Positions 1 through 8,450 of a DNA stretch of 64,000 nt are shown here, piece after piece. A model generated the notes under the pieces. It had not been told where the DNA came from. It saw only the letters and a list, made by a program, of their open reading frames with translations, and ran no database searches. The stretch spans positions 3,596,001 through 3,660,000 of the forward strand of contig NZ_CP019428.1 of the NCBI RefSeq assembly GCF_009834565.1. Reading direction: 5' to 3'. The stretch comes from Pseudomonas sp. R76 (GTDB taxonomy: Bacteria > Pseudomonadota > Gammaproteobacteria > Pseudomonadales > Pseudomonadaceae). The translations under genes were made by a program, and so were the position numbers. How positions within the stretch are numbered: position 1 is the stretch's first letter; every line of letters starts with the position of its first letter.

Positions 1-926
1 TGCGGGCCAAGCTGTCAGGCGTGGTGATGAGCGTGCCGGTGATGGACAACGTCACCGTGGAAAGCGGCGACTTGCTGTTTCAGATACGCGACAGCGAATA
101 CCAATACCAGGTGCAGCAGCGCGAAGCACAATGGCAAGCCCTGCTCGCCGCCGCCGGGCGCAGCGGCAGCCCGGGGGCGCTGGACAGCCAGATCCTCGGC
201 GCGGTCGCCATACGCCAGGCCGCGCAGGCGGCCCTGGCACAATCAAGCGCCAACCTTGAGCAGGCGCGCAATGACTACCAACGCGCCCGTCGCCTCGGCG
301 CCCAAGGTGTGTTGAGCACCCAGGACCTGGAACTGGCCAAGGCACGTTTCGACGCGCTGAGCCATGCCCAGGAAGCCGCGCGCAGTAACGCCCAGGCGGC
401 GGCGCAAAGCACCTTGGCCAACAAGGCCGAACTCAAGGTGCAGGACTACCGCATCGCGGCGGCGCAAGCCGAGTTGGAGCAGGCTCGGATCAAGCTGCAC
501 GACGCCCGCCAGACCGCGCCGGTGCGCAGCATCGTGTCGAAAAAAGAGGTGGAGCCCGGCCAGTTCGTGGTCGCCGGCCAGAAGCTCTTGAGCCTGATCG
601 CCACCGAGCCGCTGTGGATTACCGCCAACTTCAAGGAAACCCAAGTCGGCCGGGTTCGCGTCGGCCAGCACGCCAAGGTTACCGTGGACGCGTTCCCCGG
701 CCAGGCCTTAGACGGCGTGGTCGAAAGCCTGGCACCGGCCACCGGGGCGAAGTTCTCGTTGCTGCCGCAGGAAAACGCCACGGGCAACTTCACCAAGGTG
801 GTGCAACGCGTCCAGGTGCGGATCGCCCTCACCGACGTGCCGGCTGACTACAAGCCCTTGTTGAGCCCCGGCATGAGCGCCTTCGTCGAAGTCGCCACGC
901 CACGCAACGGCAGCCAGACGTTATGA
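1..926 (+). CDS. EmrA/HlyD-family membrane fusion protein (5' end cut by window)
   Basis: Periplasmic adaptor of a tripartite drug-efflux pump, linking the inner-membrane EmrB-type transporter to a TolC-type channel. The reading frame is open from base 3, so the true start lies outside the window; the visible ATG at 21 is internal. The visible 308 codons show a lipoyl-like half-motif (VESGDLLFQIRDSEYQYQV), a long Ala/Gln-rich coiled-coil hairpin, the returning lipoyl half (VEPGQFVVAGQ) and a beta-barrel segment with LLPQENATGNFTKVVQRV, characteristic of EmrA proteins. The stop codon overlaps the next start (ATGA), so the two genes are translationally coupled. Substrate cannot be inferred. Confidence 0.92.
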   Translation, partial: RAKLSGVVMSVPVMDNVTVESGDLLFQIRDSEYQYQVQQREAQWQALLAAAGRSGSPGALDSQILGAVAIRQAAQAALAQSSANLEQARNDYQRARRLGAQGVLSTQDLELAKARFDALSHAQEAARSNAQAAAQSTLANKAELKVQDYRIAAAQAELEQARIKLHDARQTAPVRSIVSKKEVEPGQFVVAGQKLLSLIATEPLWITANFKETQVGRVRVGQHAKVTVDAFPGQALDGVVESLAPATGAKFSLLPQENATGNFTKVVQRVQVRIALTDVPADYKPLLSPGMSAFVEVATPRNGSQTL

Positions 927-2440
927 GGTCGCCGTACCTGATTGCGTTCACGGTGACGCTGGTGTCGATGATGGAGTTGCTCGACGTGACCATCGTCAAC
1001 GTCGCCATTCCCAGCCTGATGGGCACCTATGGGGCGTCGGTGGATGAGATCTCGTGGGTCTCCACCGGTTACGTGGTGGCCAACGTGGTGATCCTGCCGG
1101 TCAGCGGCTGGTTGTCTGCCTGGTTTGGGCGGCGCCGCTACTACCTGGTCTCCACCGCCGTGTTTGTGCTGGCGTCGGTGGGCTGCGCGTTTTCCGCCGA
1201 GCTGTGGCAACTGGTGGCCTTCCGCGTGCTGCAAGGCCTGGCGGGCGGCGGGTTGCTGGGGATCTCCCAGGCGATCATCTACGACGTGTTCCCCAAGGAA
1301 AAGGTCAGCAGCGGCATGGCGCTGTACGGCGTCGGCGTGATGATGGGGCCGACCTTGGGGCCGACTGTCGGTGGCTACCTGATCGACACCTTGTCATGGC
1401 ATTGGATCTTTTTGATCAACGTGCCCATCGGTGCCGTGGCGCTGTTGCTGTGCTGGTTGTGCATCGGCGATTCGGTCAATGAGCAAAAACCCAGCAGCGT
1501 CGACTACAGCGGCTTCTGCCTGTTGGCCCTGGGGGTTGGCAGCCTGCAGATCCTGCTGGAGCGCGGCGAGCACTGGGACTGGATGGAATCCAACTGGACG
1601 GTGGCCTGCCTGTTGCTCAGCAGCTTCAGCCTGGTGGGGTTTTTCTGGTGGGAACGGCGTGCCGCCAACCCAATCGTCAACGTTGCGCTGTTTCACAACC
1701 GCGAGTTCCTGATGGGCTGCATCTGCGCGTTTTGTGTGGGTTTCGGGCTGTACAGCACCTTATTCATGGTGCCGCTGTTCTTGCAGACGTTGTTGGCGCA
1801 AAGCGCCTACCAGAGCGGGCTGGTGATTTTCCCCGGCGCGGTGGCCAGCGCCATCAGCACCTTGGTGATCGGCAAGCTGTCCCAGGAAAACAAGATCGAC
1901 GAGCGCGTGTTCGTGACCTTGGGCATCGTCATGTACTGCTACGCGATGTTCCTGCACACCCAGTTCACCCTCGACAGCAACCCGGACACGCTGTACTGGC
2001 CGCTGGTGATTCGCGGCCTGGGCCTGGGCATGATCTTCGTGCCGCTGACCAACCTGGCCATGCGTCGGCTGCCGCTGACGTTGATCTCCGGCGCCTCGGG
2101 CGTGCTCAACCTGATGCGCCAGCTGGGCGGCAGCGTCGGCATCGCCATCGCTGCCACCTTGCTCACGCGGTTCTCGTGGGAACGCTATCGCTTGCTCTCC
2201 GAGCACGTGACCGAATCGAGCCTGATCGCCAATGGCTGGGGCGGCGTGGAATCCAACCCGCTGTTCCTGTCCCTGGGCCTGGCCAGCCATCAACAAGCGT
2301 TGGCCTTGATGCCTTACCTGCAAGCGCGCGAACAGGCGCAAATGCTCGCCTTCAGCATGCTGTTCGGCACCTTGGGCGCGGTCATGGCCATCGGCATACC
2401 CATGGTGCTGATGATGCGCAGAAGCACCCTCAGCCGATAA
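923..2440 (+). CDS. DHA2-family MFS multidrug transporter, EmrB/QacA type
   Basis: Inner-membrane proton-driven drug exporter of 505 residues, the usual size for 14-helix DHA2 transporters. Visible signatures are the start MRSPYLIAFTVTLVSMMELL with a helix-1 D-V-T-I-V-N-V-A motif, the motif-A-like GWLSAWFGRRR, RVLQGLAGGG, and the antiporter motif C region GPTLGPTVGGYLID. It starts inside the stop codon of the EmrA-like gene and is followed 21 bp later by the TolC-like gene, giving a complete emrA-emrB-tolC style operon. Calling it EmrB refers to family, not to a demonstrated substrate. Confidence 0.93.
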   Translation: MRSPYLIAFTVTLVSMMELLDVTIVNVAIPSLMGTYGASVDEISWVSTGYVVANVVILPVSGWLSAWFGRRRYYLVSTAVFVLASVGCAFSAELWQLVAFRVLQGLAGGGLLGISQAIIYDVFPKEKVSSGMALYGVGVMMGPTLGPTVGGYLIDTLSWHWIFLINVPIGAVALLLCWLCIGDSVNEQKPSSVDYSGFCLLALGVGSLQILLERGEHWDWMESNWTVACLLLSSFSLVGFFWWERRAANPIVNVALFHNREFLMGCICAFCVGFGLYSTLFMVPLFLQTLLAQSAYQSGLVIFPGAVASAISTLVIGKLSQENKIDERVFVTLGIVMYCYAMFLHTQFTLDSNPDTLYWPLVIRGLGLGMIFVPLTNLAMRRLPLTLISGASGVLNLMRQLGGSVGIAIAATLLTRFSWERYRLLSEHVTESSLIANGWGGVESNPLFLSLGLASHQQALALMPYLQAREQAQMLAFSMLFGTLGAVMAIGIPMVLMMRRSTLSR

Positions 2441-2461
2441 TTTTTTTGTGGAGACCTACCC

Positions 2462-3805
2462 TTGCGTATTCCAGGGCTGCATCTGACACACACCCCCTTG
2501 CTCACCTCACTGTGTGGGCTCGCCCTCGCCTGCTGCCCGGCCCTCGCGTCGGCAGAGGACTTGTACCAGCTGTACCAGAAAGCGCTGAGCCATGACATGA
2601 AGTTCGCCGCCGCCCAGGCCCAGCAGTTGGCCACGGCGGAGAAAGAACCGCAAAGCCGCGCCAACCTGTTGCCGGACCTGTCCGTCACCGGCGGCGCGGC
2701 CTGGGTCGATGCCGAGGATTCCAACGATTACCACCGCAACCGCAACAACACCAACGCCTACGCCGTGGTGCTCACTCAGCCGCTGTTGCGCTGGCAGAAC
2801 GTGATCGCCCATGACCAGAGCAAACTGCTGATCAGTGCCAGCGAGGTGCAGACCGAACAAGCGCGCCAGGACTTGATGCTGCGCGTGGCCCGTGCCTACT
2901 TTGATGTGTTGCTCAACCAGGAACTGTTGAACACCCGCACCCAGCAACTGCAAACCCTGCGGGAAAGCCAGGACCGCAGCCAGCGCTTGCTCGCCGACGG
3001 CGCCACCACTGCCAACGCGCTCGAACAGGTACAGGCCAAGTACGACCAGGCGTTTGCCGAGCAGATTGCCGCACGCGGCGCGCTGGATATCGCCACCGAA
3101 GCCCTCACCCAATTGACCGCCGCCCAGGCGCGCCCGTGGTCGGGCAAGGAGCCGCAGTTCAGCGCCCCGGTGCCCGCCGCCATCGGCGATTGGGCCAATA
3201 CCGCGCAACAAGGCAACCTCGCCGTGCAGCGCGCGCAGATCGCCCAGCGCCTGGCCGAAATGGACATCGACAAAGAACAGGCCGGCCACTTGCCGACCCT
3301 CGACTTGATCGCCGCCCACGGCCGCTTCGCCTCGGTGGGCGGCGATGTGTACGACGTCACGCTGCCGGAGAACCGCTATAACCAGACGGTGGTCGGGGTC
3401 AAACTCAGCGTGCCGCTGTATGGCGGTGGCCGCACCAGCAGCCGCGTGCGTGAAGCCCACGCGCTGCAGAGCAAGGCTCAGGATGAGGTCGAAGACGCAC
3501 GCCGCAACGCCGGGCTGATGGCACGCCAGGCGTACCTGCAAGTCACCAGTGGCATGAGCCAGTACCAGGCGCTCAAGCAGGCGCTCAAATCCAGCCAGGT
3601 CAACCTGGCGTCGGTGACGCACGGCTTTGAAGCCGGCTCGCGGATTAATAATGATGTGCTGGATGCCCAGCAGAAAGTCACCGACACTCAGCAGCGTGTG
3701 GCGCAGCAGCGTTATGCGATCCTGATGGCGCAACTTAACCTGCTGGCCTCCACCGGCAATTTGAATGACGTGCGCTTACGTGAGGTCAGCCGCCTGCTGG
3801 ACTGA
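2462..3805 (+). CDS. TolC-family outer membrane efflux channel
   Basis: Outer-membrane channel of the EmrAB-like pump, 447 residues. The start is a TTG, chosen because it gives a full signal peptide (hydrophobic LTSLCGLALACCPALASA followed by EDLYQLYQKAL). That mature N-terminus is typical of TolC proteins, which begin with a D-L-x-x-x-Y-x-x-A motif. Two repeated OEP halves with long Ala/Gln-rich helices follow, including the VPLYGGGRTSSRVREA strand-helix transition of the second half. It closes the operon and is followed by a hairpin at 3812-3837. It carries no lipobox, unlike the OprN-type channel at 8447. Confidence 0.92.
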   Translation: MRIPGLHLTHTPLLTSLCGLALACCPALASAEDLYQLYQKALSHDMKFAAAQAQQLATAEKEPQSRANLLPDLSVTGGAAWVDAEDSNDYHRNRNNTNAYAVVLTQPLLRWQNVIAHDQSKLLISASEVQTEQARQDLMLRVARAYFDVLLNQELLNTRTQQLQTLRESQDRSQRLLADGATTANALEQVQAKYDQAFAEQIAARGALDIATEALTQLTAAQARPWSGKEPQFSAPVPAAIGDWANTAQQGNLAVQRAQIAQRLAEMDIDKEQAGHLPTLDLIAAHGRFASVGGDVYDVTLPENRYNQTVVGVKLSVPLYGGGRTSSRVREAHALQSKAQDEVEDARRNAGLMARQAYLQVTSGMSQYQALKQALKSSQVNLASVTHGFEAGSRINNDVLDAQQKVTDTQQRVAQQRYAILMAQLNLLASTGNLNDVRLREVSRLLD

Positions 3806-3811
3806 AAAACC

Positions 3812-3848
3812 GCGCGGGCGTTCCTTGCAGCCCGCGCAACAGTCTTTT
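3812..3848 (+). terminator. Rho-independent-type terminator after the emr-like operon
   Basis: A perfect 8-bp stem (GCGCGGGC at 3812-3819, GCCCGCGC at 3830-3837) with a 10-base loop lies 6 bp after the TolC-like stop codon. It is followed by a short, imperfect T stretch (TCTTTT). The T tract is weak, so efficiency is uncertain. Confidence 0.6.
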
Positions 3849-3851
3849 GTC

Positions 3852-3930
3852 ATCACTCCTATTGATAGCTTCCTAACGAAACCCGCATGCTAGAGGGCTA
3901 ATCCCGCGCTTATATCATTCCGAATGATAG
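3852..3930 (+). promoter_or_regulatory. Tandem LysR-type (ATC-N9-GAT) sites upstream of mexE
   Basis: Two ATC-N9-GAT sequences occur at 3852-3866 and 3914-3928, spaced 62 bp start to start. Extended to 17 bases they read ATCACTCCTATTGATAG and ATCATTCCGAATGATAG, identical at 14 of 17 positions; the second is also an almost perfect palindrome. ATC-N9-GAT is the classic nod-box arrangement bound by LysR-type regulators, and MexT, the activator of mexEF-oprN in P. aeruginosa, is a LysR protein acting at nod-box sites. No mexT gene lies nearby, so the regulator would be encoded elsewhere. Binding by a MexT-like protein is inference. Confidence 0.55.
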
Positions 3931-4013
3931 TTACCTTTGTTTCATTCGATTCGTGACATAGCACCTCGCCGCGCATGATCCGCCCATCTCAAATACATTG
4001 GCGGATGCACCTC

Positions 4014-5255
4014 ATGGAACAGTCACTCAAACATTTGCGCTTCCCCTTGCCGATTTTGGCCGTGGTGGTGATGAGCGCATGCGGCAAGACCCCGGAACAA
4101 GCGGCCGCCATGCCCCCTGCGAAAATCAGCGTGGCCAAGGTGCTTGAACAACCGGTCAACGAGTGGGATGAATTCACCGGCCGCCTGGAAGCCCCGGAAA
4201 CCGTGCAGATTCGTCCGCGCGTGTCCGGCCAGATCGACCAGGTGGCCTTCACCGAAGGCGCCTTGGTGAAGAAAGGCGACGTGCTGTTCCAGATCGACCC
4301 CCGCCCGTTCCAGGCTGAAGTGCGCCGCCTCGAAGCCCAGCTGGCCCAAACCAAAGCCGCCGCCACCCGTAGCGATAACGAAGCGCAACGTGGCGACCGC
4401 CTGCGCCAGAGCAATGCGATCTCCGCCGAACTGGCCGACTCGCGCACCACCGCCGCCCAGGAAGCCCGCGCCGCTGTCGCCGGCATTCAAGCGCAGCTGG
4501 ACCTGGCCAAGTTGAACCTGAGCTTTACCCGCGTGACCTCGCCGATCAGTGGCCGCGTCAGCCGTGCGGAAATCACCGCCGGCAACCTGGTCACCGCCGA
4601 CGTCACCGCGCTGACCAGCGTGGTCTCCACCGACAAGGTCTACGCCTACTTCGACGCCGATGAGCGCGTGTACCTCAAGTACACCCAACTGGCGCGCGAA
4701 GGCCGTCGCGGTGCAACCACCCCGGTGTACCTGGGCCTGTCCAACGAAACCGGCAACCCGCACCTGGGCCAGATGAACTTTGTCGACAACCAGGTCAACC
4801 CGGCCACCGGCACCATCCGTGGTCGCGCCGTATTCGATAACAGCAAGGGCGAATACACGCCTGGCCTGTATGCGCGCTTGAAGCTGGTCGGCAGCGGCAC
4901 CTACTCCGCCGTGCTGATCAACGACGAAGCCGTCGGCACTGACCTGGGCAAGAAGTTCGTGCTGGTGATGGACGGCGACAAGCCGGCGTATCGCTCAGTG
5001 GAGCTTGGGCCAAAGATCGAAGGCTTGCGCATTGTGCGCAGCGGTTTGAACAAGGACGACACCATCGTCGTGAAGGGCCTGCAGCGCATTCGTCCGGGGT
5101 CGCCGGTTGCACCGGAAACCATCCCGATGGCCAGCAAGGAAACCCTCGCCGCCTTGGCACAACAACGACAAGCGCTTGAAGCCAGCAACCTGGAGCAAGT
5201 GGCGCCGGATAAAGCCGCGCCCAAAGTTGCCAGCGTCGCGACTCCACGCGGTTAA
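4014..5255 (+). CDS. mexE: RND efflux periplasmic adaptor, MexE-like
   Basis: Membrane fusion protein of the MexEF-OprN-type pump, 413 residues from the ATG at 4014. That start is preferred over the in-frame ATG at 3975 because MEQS followed by a hydrophobic stretch and a lipobox (VVVMSACG) matches MexE, which is an acylated adaptor. Long conserved blocks recall P. aeruginosa MexE: NEWDEFTGRLEAPE, EGALVKKGD, SNAISAELAD, TDKVYAYFDADERV, NQVNPATGTIRGRAVFDN and NDEAVGTDLGKKFVLVMDGD. It stands 15 bp upstream of mexF. Family substrates include chloramphenicol, fluoroquinolones and quinolone signal precursors; whether that applies here is inference. Confidence 0.93.
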   Translation: MEQSLKHLRFPLPILAVVVMSACGKTPEQAAAMPPAKISVAKVLEQPVNEWDEFTGRLEAPETVQIRPRVSGQIDQVAFTEGALVKKGDVLFQIDPRPFQAEVRRLEAQLAQTKAAATRSDNEAQRGDRLRQSNAISAELADSRTTAAQEARAAVAGIQAQLDLAKLNLSFTRVTSPISGRVSRAEITAGNLVTADVTALTSVVSTDKVYAYFDADERVYLKYTQLAREGRRGATTPVYLGLSNETGNPHLGQMNFVDNQVNPATGTIRGRAVFDNSKGEYTPGLYARLKLVGSGTYSAVLINDEAVGTDLGKKFVLVMDGDKPAYRSVELGPKIEGLRIVRSGLNKDDTIVVKGLQRIRPGSPVAPETIPMASKETLAALAQQRQALEASNLEQVAPDKAAPKVASVATPRG

Positions 5256-5270
5256 TGGATACAACTCAAG

Positions 5271-8200
5271 ATGAATTTTTCCAAGTTCTTCATTTCACGG
5301 CCGATCTTCGCAGCGGTGCTGTCGCTGTTGATCCTGATCGCCGGCGCGATCTCGCTGTTCCAATTGCCGATCAGCGAATACCCGGAAGTCGTGCCGCCCA
5401 CCGTGGTGGTACGCGCCAACTTCCCGGGCGCCAACCCTAAAGTCATCGGTGAAACCGTGGCCGCGCCGCTGGAGCAAGCGATCACCGGCGTCGAGAACAT
5501 GCTGTACATGTCCTCGCAGTCGACCGCCGACGGCAAGCTGACCCTGACCATCACCTTCGCCCTGGGCACCGACCTGGACAACGCGCAGGTGCAAGTGCAA
5601 AACCGTGTGACCCGGACTCAGCCAAAACTGCCCGAGGAAGTGACGCGCATCGGTATCACCGTGGACAAGGCCTCCCCCGACCTGACCATGGTGGTGCACT
5701 TGACCTCCCCGGATCAGCGTTACGACATGCTCTACCTGTCCAACTACGCCTTGCTCAATGTGAAGGATGAGCTGGCACGTTTGGGCGGTGTGGGTGACGT
5801 GCAGCTGTTCGGCATGGGCGACTACTCCCTGCGTGTGTGGCTGGACCCGAACAAAACCGCTTCGCGCAACCTGACCGCCACCGATGTGGTCAACGCGATC
5901 CGTGAGCAGAACCGCCAAGTGGCCGCCGGTGCCTTGGGTGCGCAACCTGCACCGAATGCCACCAGCTTCCAGCTGTCGGTGAACACTCAGGGCCGTCTGG
6001 TCACTGAAGAAGAGTTCGAGAACATCATTATTCGCTCCGGCGAAAACGGTGAAATCACGCGCCTCAAAGACATCGCACGGGTTGAGCTGGGCTCCAGCCA
6101 ATACGCCCTGCGCTCGTTGCTGAACAACCAGCCGGCCGTGGCGATCCCGATCTTCCAGCGCCCCGGCTCCAATGCCATCGAGATTTCCAACGAAGTGCGC
6201 GCCAAGATGGAAGAGCTGAAACAGAGCTTCCCGCAAGGCATGGACTACAGCATCGTCTATGACCCGACTATCTTCGTGCGTGGCTCCATCGAAGCGGTGG
6301 TTCACACCCTGTTCGAAGCGCTGATCCTCGTAGTGCTGGTGGTGATCCTCTTCCTGCAAACCTGGCGCGCCTCGATCATTCCGTTGGTGGCGGTGCCGGT
6401 ATCGTTGATCGGTACGTTTGCGGTGATGCACCTGTTTGGCTTCTCGCTCAACGCCTTGTCGCTGTTCGGTTTGGTACTGGCCATCGGGATCGTGGTGGAC
6501 GACGCCATCGTGGTGGTGGAGAACGTCGAGCGGAACATCGAGTTGGGGCTGGAACCGTTCCCGGCCACTGAAAAGGCCATGAGCGAAGTGACCGGCCCGA
6601 TCATCGCCACCGCGTTGGTGCTGTGTGCGGTGTTCATCCCAGCGGCCTTTATCAGTGGCTTGACCGGGCAGTTCTATAAGCAGTTTGCGTTGACGATTGC
6701 GATTTCCACGGTGATCTCGGCCTTCAACTCGCTGACCTTGTCGCCTGCCCTGGCCGCCGTGTTGCTGCGCAGCCATGACGCGCCGAAGGATCGCTTCTCC
6801 AAGGTGCTCGACAAACTCTTGGGTGGCTGGTTGTTCCGTCCATTCAACCGCTTCTTTGAGAAAGCCAGCCATGGCTATGTCGGCACCGTACGCCGGGTGA
6901 TTCGCGGCAGCGGTATCGCGCTGTTCCTGTACGCCGGCTTGATGGTCCTGACCTGGCTGGGCTTTGCCCACACGCCGACTGGTTTCGTACCGGCCCAGGA
7001 CAAGCAATACCTGGTGGCCTTCGCGCAATTGCCCGACGCCGCAAGCCTGGACCGCACCGAAGACGTGATCAAACGCATGTCCGACATCGCGCTGAAACAA
7101 CCAGGCGTGGAAAGCGCCGTAGCGTTCCCGGGCCTGTCGATCAACGGTTTCACCAACAGCCCGAACAGCGGCATCGTGTTCGTGACCTTGAAACCGTTCG
7201 ACGAGCGTAAAGACCCAAGCATGTCCGCCGGTGCGATTGCCGGTGCACTGAACGGCAAGTACAGCAGCATCGAAGAAGCCTACATGGCGATCTTCCCACC
7301 GCCGCCGGTACAGGGCCTGGGCACGATTGGCGGGTTCCGCCTGCAGATCGAAGACCGTGGCAACCTGGGTTATGACGAGCTGTACAAAGAAGTGCAGAAC
7401 ATCATCACCAAGAGCCGCACCACGCCTGAGCTGTTTGGCCTGTTCACCAGCTACACGGTCAACGTGCCGCAGGTTGATGCTGCCATCGACCGCGAAAAAG
7501 CCAAGACCCACGGCGTGGCCGTCAGCGACATCTTCGACACCCTGCAGATCTACCTGGGTTCGTTGTATGCCAACGACTTCAACCGCTTCGGGCGTACTTA
7601 TCAGGTTAACGTGCAGGCTGAGCAACAGTTCCGCCAGGATGAAGACCAGATCGGCCAGCTGAAAGTGCGTAACAACAAAGGCGAGATGATCCCGCTGGCG
7701 ACCTTTATCAAGGTCAGCGACACCTCGGGCCCGGACCGCGTGATGCACTACAACGGCTTTATCACCGCTGAAATCAACGGCAACGCTGCACCGGGCTACA
7801 GCTCCGGCCAGGCGCAGGCGGCGATTGAAAAACTGTTGAAAGAAGAACTGCCCAACGGCATGACCTACGAGTGGACCGACCTGACCTATCAGCAAATCCT
7901 CTCGGGCAACACTGCGCTGTTCGTGTTCCCGCTCTGCGTACTGCTGGCGTTCCTGGTACTGGCCGCCCAATACGAAAGCTGGAGCCTGCCACTGGCGGTG
8001 ATTCTGATCGTACCGATGACGCTGCTGTCGGCCATTACCGGGGTGATTATCTCGGGCGGCGACAACAACATCTTCACCCAGATTGGCTTGATCGTACTGG
8101 TGGGCCTGGCGTGCAAGAACGCGATTCTGATTGTCGAGTTCGCCAAGGACAAACAGCAGGAAGGCCTCGACCCGCTGGCTGCGGTACTGGAAGCCTGCCG

Positions 8201-8450
8201 TCTGCGTCTGCGGCCGATCCTGATGACCTCGTTCGCGTTCATCATGGGTGTGGTGCCACTGGTGTTGTCCAGCGGTGCCGGTGCCGAGATGCGCCATGCG
8301 ATGGGCGTGGCGGTGTTCTCCGGGATGATCGGCGTGACCTTCTTCGGTCTGTTGCTGACGCCAGTGTTCTACGTACTGATCCGTCGCCATGTGGAGCGCG
8401 GCGAAGCGAGCAAAGCGGCCAAGGCCTTGAAGCTGGAGACACAGCAATGA
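5271..8450 (+). CDS. mexF: RND efflux inner-membrane transporter, MexF-like
   Basis: Proton-driven RND pump of 1059 residues, the normal HAE1 length. It opens MNFSKFFISRPIFAAVLSL and shows the hallmark transmembrane-4 aspartate pair in GIVVDDAIVVVEN, ISEYPEVVPPTVVV near the N-terminus, the FAQLPDAASLDRT porter segment and the C-terminal GLACKNAILIVEFAKD motif. Two large periplasmic loops separate the first helix of each half from the remaining six. It is the middle gene of mexE-mexF-oprN, and its TGA overlaps the oprN ATG. The frame is intact throughout. Confidence 0.95.
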   Translation: MNFSKFFISRPIFAAVLSLLILIAGAISLFQLPISEYPEVVPPTVVVRANFPGANPKVIGETVAAPLEQAITGVENMLYMSSQSTADGKLTLTITFALGTDLDNAQVQVQNRVTRTQPKLPEEVTRIGITVDKASPDLTMVVHLTSPDQRYDMLYLSNYALLNVKDELARLGGVGDVQLFGMGDYSLRVWLDPNKTASRNLTATDVVNAIREQNRQVAAGALGAQPAPNATSFQLSVNTQGRLVTEEEFENIIIRSGENGEITRLKDIARVELGSSQYALRSLLNNQPAVAIPIFQRPGSNAIEISNEVRAKMEELKQSFPQGMDYSIVYDPTIFVRGSIEAVVHTLFEALILVVLVVILFLQTWRASIIPLVAVPVSLIGTFAVMHLFGFSLNALSLFGLVLAIGIVVDDAIVVVENVERNIELGLEPFPATEKAMSEVTGPIIATALVLCAVFIPAAFISGLTGQFYKQFALTIAISTVISAFNSLTLSPALAAVLLRSHDAPKDRFSKVLDKLLGGWLFRPFNRFFEKASHGYVGTVRRVIRGSGIALFLYAGLMVLTWLGFAHTPTGFVPAQDKQYLVAFAQLPDAASLDRTEDVIKRMSDIALKQPGVESAVAFPGLSINGFTNSPNSGIVFVTLKPFDERKDPSMSAGAIAGALNGKYSSIEEAYMAIFPPPPVQGLGTIGGFRLQIEDRGNLGYDELYKEVQNIITKSRTTPELFGLFTSYTVNVPQVDAAIDREKAKTHGVAVSDIFDTLQIYLGSLYANDFNRFGRTYQVNVQAEQQFRQDEDQIGQLKVRNNKGEMIPLATFIKVSDTSGPDRVMHYNGFITAEINGNAAPGYSSGQAQAAIEKLLKEELPNGMTYEWTDLTYQQILSGNTALFVFPLCVLLAFLVLAAQYESWSLPLAVILIVPMTLLSAITGVIISGGDNNIFTQIGLIVLVGLACKNAILIVEFAKDKQQEGLDPLAAVLEACRLRLRPILMTSFAFIMGVVPLVLSSGAGAEMRHAMGVAVFSGMIGVTFFGLLLTPVFYVLIRRHVERGEASKAAKALKLETQQ

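Noticed and set aside
3913..3929. A Fur box upstream of mexE (TATCATT...AATGATA)
   Set aside because: The hexamers are in the everted order relative to a Fur site, and the sequence fits the ATC-N9-GAT LysR rule better, with a second copy upstream.
5295..8447. A 1050-residue open frame antisense to mexF, and other very long antisense frames (for example 2507-3733 and 15972-17294)
   Set aside because: They mirror strongly coding GC-rich genes on the other strand, have His/Gln/Arg-rich compositions typical of shadow frames, and show no family motif or ribosome site.
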